A DNA stretch of 52,647 bases from a virus. The position numbers and the translations under genes were made by a program. Within the stretch, counting starts at the first letter, position 1; the number at the start of each line of letters is the position of its first letter. The stretch is taken from positions 1 through 52,647 of the IMG/VR virus record IMGVR_UViG_3300038461_000026; one strand, 5' to 3'. Below, one piece after another: positions 49,089 to 52,647 of this stretch. The notes beneath the pieces were generated by a model. The model saw only the letters and a list, made by a program, of their open reading frames with translations. It was not told the DNA's origin and made no database searches.

Positions 49089-50797
49089 TGGGAATTGCGA
49101 CAGGACATAGAAATGGTGGAGTTCCACTTGCTCCGGGGAAACGGCATGGGATAAATCAAATTACCAACCGGCATGGAATTCCTTTCTACAAACAGGGTAC
49201 TGGAAGTTCCGGCACTTCTATAAAAAGACAGGGAGAAACGGCAATTAATTTTAATCTCTCAGGTAATTTATCCGGGCAAGCTTCTGTAAAAAGTCCTTTA
49301 ATGGCGGCAGAATTATTCAGATTTCTTCTTTCCGGTAATTTATCAAAGTCTGTTACTTCGCATGAGGCTCAATTACTGAAGACTTACGGAATCACTATTA
49401 ATTTCTTCAATACAGGGGAATTGAGGCGAAAGCAAAAGTTATCTGGATTTTCTCAAATTCAATTTGATGTTCCGGGAACTATTGCGGCAGCAAGGAAACA
49501 GTATAATCGTGCAGGAGTGTCGTGGATTACGCTTGACGTACAGGGTAATTTAATAGCAGTTCCTGTTCAATTAGGATATGGATTACTTTATAATTGGTAT
49601 TGTATATCTTCTATTAAGTGGGGATATTTATACAATAAATATGCAGCACAGGATTCAAGATATCTCGCTGCTGACGGATGGAGATTGCCTAATGGAACTG
49701 ATTTATACTATATGGCACGGCCTCTTATTGATGGTCATTCTGATCCGTATCCAGAAGCCGGGACAGCCTTTTCGAGTGATAATATTTACGATTGGCAGGG
49801 GACAATTTATGGCACTAATTCATCGGGGTATAATGGAAAAGGAACAGGATCAAGAGCGGCAAACGGAGGATTTGGAAATGGTGGTTATGGTCAAGAGTCT
49901 TTTTGGGATAGTTACGGAACAATATATAAATGGTGGCTTAATAATGGTCAATATGCCCCCTATGCTTATGCTGTCACAAATAATGGCTGTTCAATCAGGT
50001 TTGTTAAGGATTCCACAACCCTTTCAGAAGGTGAATTTGGTACATATACAGGCAATGACGGGAGGGTTTATAAAACCAAATGCATCAACGGAGTCGAGAC
50101 TATGGTTGAGTATCTGGCAGAAACAAAATACCGTAATGGAGATTTAATACCAGTTGTCCCGGGTAATTATGCATGGTCGGTATTAACGACAGGAGCAAGG
50201 TGCGCTTATAACCTTAATGAAGATAATGCGTTTCGCAATATCGCACCTGCTGGATGGCATATTCCAACTCACACAGAATTACAAGACTTAGTAACGTATG
50301 TTGGATCAGGTCCTTTTAACAAACTAAGAGAAATAGGAGTTGTTTATTGGTCTATGTCGGGAGGGACAAATGATTTCAGTTTTAATGCAAGAGGTAGTGG
50401 CAGGCGGGAATATTGGAATGGTGCTTTCGCATTATTAAGAGCAGATATGTATTTGTGGTGTAAGGATACCTTATCGGGGTATCCTTATGGGATGTACTTA
50501 TGGCAAGCCCCAGAAAGTGTTGTAATCACCTCATTTTATCATAGAGAAGGTCATTCAGTTCGTCCTATAAAAGACTCTACTTCTTTATCAGATGGGCAAG
50601 CCGGAACAGTAACAGATATTGACGGCAATACTTACCCGACTATTTGTATAGGCACTCAAGAATGGTTTGCATCAAACTTAAAGGTAACAAAATATAACGA
50701 TGGCACTCCAATACCAGAAGTGACGGATAATGATGAGTGGGCGGCTTTGACGGACGGAGCTTTATGTGCATATAATAACGATCATAATAATATATAA
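49088..50797 (+). CDS. FISUMP-domain receptor-binding protein (569 aa)
   Basis: The N-terminal 150 residues contain short repeats with Gly/Ser/Asn and act as an anchor. From about 165, typical Fibrobacter-paralogous/FISUMP blocks appear: LLYNWYCISS, GWRLPNGTDL, then two matching units (CSIRFVKDSTTLSEG and HSVRPIKDSTSLSDG, each followed by a TGxDG/TDIDG loop, a Lys/Asn-rich segment and CAYN). GWHIPTHTELQDLV is the lectin-like core. The last unit stops at CAYNNDHNNI, before the LYNWY part that should follow. The fold is C-type-lectin-like, used to bind sugars. It overlaps its neighbour by one base. Confidence 0.75.
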   Translation: MGIATGHRNGGVPLAPGKRHGINQITNRHGIPFYKQGTGSSGTSIKRQGETAINFNLSGNLSGQASVKSPLMAAELFRFLLSGNLSKSVTSHEAQLLKTYGITINFFNTGELRRKQKLSGFSQIQFDVPGTIAAARKQYNRAGVSWITLDVQGNLIAVPVQLGYGLLYNWYCISSIKWGYLYNKYAAQDSRYLAADGWRLPNGTDLYYMARPLIDGHSDPYPEAGTAFSSDNIYDWQGTIYGTNSSGYNGKGTGSRAANGGFGNGGYGQESFWDSYGTIYKWWLNNGQYAPYAYAVTNNGCSIRFVKDSTTLSEGEFGTYTGNDGRVYKTKCINGVETMVEYLAETKYRNGDLIPVVPGNYAWSVLTTGARCAYNLNEDNAFRNIAPAGWHIPTHTELQDLVTYVGSGPFNKLREIGVVYWSMSGGTNDFSFNARGSGRREYWNGAFALLRADMYLWCKDTLSGYPYGMYLWQAPESVVITSFYHREGHSVRPIKDSTSLSDGQAGTVTDIDGNTYPTICIGTQEWFASNLKVTKYNDGTPIPEVTDNDEWAALTDGALCAYNNDHNNI

Positions 50798-50830
50798 ATT
50801 AAAGTGTAACTTTGATAAAACTTAAAGACA

Positions 50831-51136
50831 ATGAACAAAGAAGGAAAATCACTCGGATTAAAACCGCAGATAGTTGTCGGGGTCGGTCCTCATACAATTA
50901 CTTCGGGATATAAGGCTTATGCCTGTAAGGTTCGTGTTGACAATACACAAATCAAATCTTACACCAGAATAAAAAATGATGCCGGAGATACAGAAGTAGT
51001 TACAAACGATACTTTTGAAAGCATTAATCTCCTTGCAGGAATTGACTACATTCCTTTTGAAGATCCAATAGTAGCAATTACGCTTAATTCGGTAGCGGAT
51101 AGTATTACTTTATTTCTTGAACCGTATAATACTTAA
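50831..51136 (+). CDS. Tail-associated protein (101 aa), unknown
   Basis: Small beta-rich protein (VVGVGPHTITSGYKAYACKV, DNTQIKSYTRI) with a late IPFEDPIVAITLNSV segment, typical of a small baseplate or fibre-base protein. It is 5 bases from the next tail gene. A TAACTTTG box precedes it (50807) but no matching upstream box is seen. Confidence 0.5.
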   Translation: MNKEGKSLGLKPQIVVGVGPHTITSGYKAYACKVRVDNTQIKSYTRIKNDAGDTEVVTNDTFESINLLAGIDYIPFEDPIVAITLNSVADSITLFLEPYNT

Positions 51137-51141
51137 CAGTC

Positions 51142-52323
51142 ATGCCAGATATTGTAACTGGAATTGGGATTAAAATTGATCAGGCTTCAGGCAGTCGTAA
51201 CTGGACTCCCCTAAGAATCTCATCAAAGTTTCTTGAAGGATGGTCAATTACTGGTGCAGGGAATCTTGTCGGGCAAATACTTGGAAACATCTTAACTGTT
51301 GGTGGCAGTGCAGGCAGTTACACATTTCAGGTTCCTCAGACGACTCCTTATCTTAATGCTGATGATGAATATATTTGGGTAAATCCTGATGGAGTAACAT
51401 GGAGAACCGCAACAGAGAACGAGTTAATAACCAGTGATTTTTCAAAGACTTTCGTTAAATATGATAATACAACACCTTATGCAATAAGAGAGATTTGGAT
51501 TCTTAAGTCAGGACAAACACTAACAACTGCTGAAGAAAACCACATGAGGGATTACTGCCAACTTTCTTATTGGTGGAGTGATGTACTGTCTAATTATGGA
51601 GCATGGAAGGGAAATCGAACAGTAGGTAAGGCTGTATGGGGTCCAGACATTCCACTTATTCCAACAGGACTAACTCTTAGTTTAATTTCTGGTGGCGTTA
51701 AGGTTGATTGGACGGATAATACAGGAGGTACTGCACAGACAGAAATATGGGCACAGAACGACGGAGGAACTTCTGCCTTAGTTTATACTATTAATGCAGG
51801 AATAGTAACGAAAAGCGAAACGGTCAATCCTGTTGATTTGAGGTATTACAAAATAAGATCTAAGAGAAGTGGTCTTTATTCTGCATTTACAAGCGAAGTC
51901 TCTATTGCAATGCTTGGAGCGGAAAAGGTTACAAACGGTGGTTTTGCTGACGGAACGGGATGGACTATTACAGCTCCGGCAGGATGGGTAATCTCCGGAG
52001 GAAAGGCTATCTATGCTTATAGTCCTTATAACAGAATTATTAGGCAGAATATGGCTATTACTTTAAATCACTATTATAGATTAAAGTTTACTATAGCTGA
52101 TATAACAGTAGCGGCAGCAATAGGGTTTTATGGAACAAATTTTACTTTTGCAACGCCCTTTCATGGAACTCCTGACGGTTATCCTGCGCAGACTGCGGGT
52201 GATAAGGTGTATTATATAAAATGTATAAATACAGAAACAGAACTTGTTGTATATGGTTTGCCTGCAATTGGGGTTTCATTTAGTCTCGATAATTTATCAT
52301 TAAAAGAAATATTAAGTCCATGA
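51142..52323 (+). CDS. Tail protein with Fn3-like and carbohydrate-binding-like modules (393 aa)
   Basis: Residues about 1-165 are unknown but tail-like. Residues about 172-258 look like a fibronectin-type III domain (PTGLTLSLISGGVKVDWTDN opening). The last 130 residues (VTNGGFADGTGWTITAPAGW start) resemble a carbohydrate-binding jelly roll (CBM4/9/22-type). Stop overlaps the GH29-like gene start by ATGA. It may position or assist the sugar-directed tail spike that follows. Confidence 0.6.
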   Translation: MPDIVTGIGIKIDQASGSRNWTPLRISSKFLEGWSITGAGNLVGQILGNILTVGGSAGSYTFQVPQTTPYLNADDEYIWVNPDGVTWRTATENELITSDFSKTFVKYDNTTPYAIREIWILKSGQTLTTAEENHMRDYCQLSYWWSDVLSNYGAWKGNRTVGKAVWGPDIPLIPTGLTLSLISGGVKVDWTDNTGGTAQTEIWAQNDGGTSALVYTINAGIVTKSETVNPVDLRYYKIRSKRSGLYSAFTSEVSIAMLGAEKVTNGGFADGTGWTITAPAGWVISGGKAIYAYSPYNRIIRQNMAITLNHYYRLKFTIADITVAAAIGFYGTNFTFATPFHGTPDGYPAQTAGDKVYYIKCINTETELVVYGLPAIGVSFSLDNLSLKEILSP

Positions 52324-52647
52324 CAACGATAGTTCCGGGGATGACTCCTGCCGCATTTGTAGCAGCATTGAACAGTAATTTTCATTCTGCTCAAACACCT
52401 ATTACTACCGTAATGGATGCAGCAACTCTTAAATCTACTTTTGAGGCTAATTATGATTGTGTTCAGGCAATAATATCTAAAGTGCCTAATAAAACTCCAT
52501 TAGTTGTTGGTGCAAACGCAAGCGATTTTATAGGTGCATTAAATACAAATTATGCAAATATTAACAATTGGATAACAAACTCACCGCCCGTCACAGGACT
52601 GATGACTCTTGCAAACACAGGAACTAAAACTCCTGCAACGAGCAGTA
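52320..52647 (+). CDS. GH29-like tail/receptor-binding protein, N-terminal part
   Basis: First 109 codons of the gene that continues at 37-1031. Starts in ATGA overlap with the previous gene. The N-terminal region repeats a motif: TPAAFVAALNSNF (about 9-21) and ASDFIGALNTNY (about 67-78), each followed by a short helix, suggesting an adapter that docks on the tail. The residues then run into the GH29-like barrel. Reads on in frame across the 36-base overlap. Confidence 0.65.
   Translation, partial: MTTIVPGMTPAAFVAALNSNFHSAQTPITTVMDAATLKSTFEANYDCVQAIISKVPNKTPLVVGANASDFIGALNTNYANINNWITNSPPVTGLMTLANTGTKTPATSS
52612..52647. repeat. Right copy of 36-base terminal overlap
   Basis: Repeats 1-36 with one synonymous mismatch (T at 52631 against G at 20). 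It indicates that the molecule closes into a circle or is permuted, and that the read population held two variants at this base. Confidence 0.85.

Noticed and set aside
49578-50147. Alternative frame of 189 codons inside the FISUMP gene
   Set aside because: Overlaps completely a gene with recognisable domains and reads low-complexity residues without a start leader.
49088-50797. Diversity-generating retroelement acting on the FISUMP protein
   Set aside because: No reverse transcriptase, template repeat or Avd-like gene is visible anywhere in the window.
50807-50814. TAACTTTG promoter box before 50831
   Set aside because: No upstream partner box at the expected distance.
1-52647. Minus-strand open frames
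   Set aside because: All are shadows of plus-strand genes, with no promoters, leaders or recognisable protein patterns.
1-52647. tRNA, CRISPR array, integrase or repressor
   Set aside because: None was recognised by eye. Repeats are few and not spaced, and no recombinase motif or phage-type repressor operator layout was found.

Overview
The window looks like an essentially complete genome of a long-tailed (siphovirus-type) phage of a Bacteroidota host. Every gene I can support lies on the + strand, packed with ATGA-type stop/start overlaps. The host assignment rests on several signs. Six intergenic promoters have the Bacteroidota form (TTTG/TTG box, 19-21 bases, TAnnTTTG box). Shine-Dalgarno sequences are nearly absent; many genes instead follow a leader like AACTAC(T/A/G)AAG-ATG. 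There is also a Fibrobacter-type paralogous (FISUMP) domain. The last 36 bases repeat the first 36 with one synonymous difference, and one gene (52320 to 1031) reads straight across the junction. The molecule is therefore circular or circularly permuted, about 52.6 kb. I see no integrase, repressor, tRNA, CRISPR array or reverse transcriptase.

Layout. 1-1815: end of the receptor-binding gene (a GH29 fucosidase-like tail protein) and small tail genes. 1818-4445: lysis cassette, with three small membrane/coiled-coil proteins, an M15-type peptidase endolysin, a holin candidate and a one-piece (u-)spanin. 4446-4668: regulatory gap with hairpins and a promoter. 4669-22054: early and middle region with many small unknown genes. 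It also encodes a stand-alone DnaA domain IV protein, a Rad52-like annealase with a RecE-like exonuclease, a replication-initiation protein with DnaB helicase, a RuvC-like resolvase, SSB, an HNH-fold protein, a ParB-like protein and a B12-type radical SAM enzyme. Free-standing homing endonuclease genes (HNH/AP2, GIY-YIG, HNH) are wedged into this region. 22135-25865: small and large terminase and portal. 25828-31307: a glycosylation island (four glycosyltransferase-like genes, an outer-membrane-protein-like gene, a homing HNH gene and an NAD-dependent sugar epimerase) between portal and the MuF-like head protein. 31311-36535: MuF-like protein, scaffold, decoration protein, major capsid protein, head-tail connectors and tail terminator. 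36545-39667: a large beta-helix protein that begins with a signal peptide. 39744-52647: major tail protein, frameshifted tail assembly chaperones, tape measure, distal tail and tail-tip proteins, and a set of receptor-binding/carbohydrate-binding proteins.

How the parts work together. Early promoters (three share TTGCTGTAA, exactly 19 bases, then TACCTTT) should start the recombination and replication genes. Promoters at 24060 and 32487 feed packaging and capsid genes. Hairpin terminators after the major capsid and major tail genes would set their high dosage. The tail tip carries several sugar-binding or sugar-cleaving modules, and the phage also carries its own sugar-transfer genes, so host-surface glycans look central to its life style. 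The most unusual points are the glycosylation island, an SSB whose normally terminal DLPF tip is buried by a 16-residue hydrophobic tail next to an inserted HNH gene, a canonical TTTAAAC slippery site at the end of the GH29 tail gene, and a 19-base element repeated in two distant gaps. All functional names come from reading motifs by eye; no database search was run.
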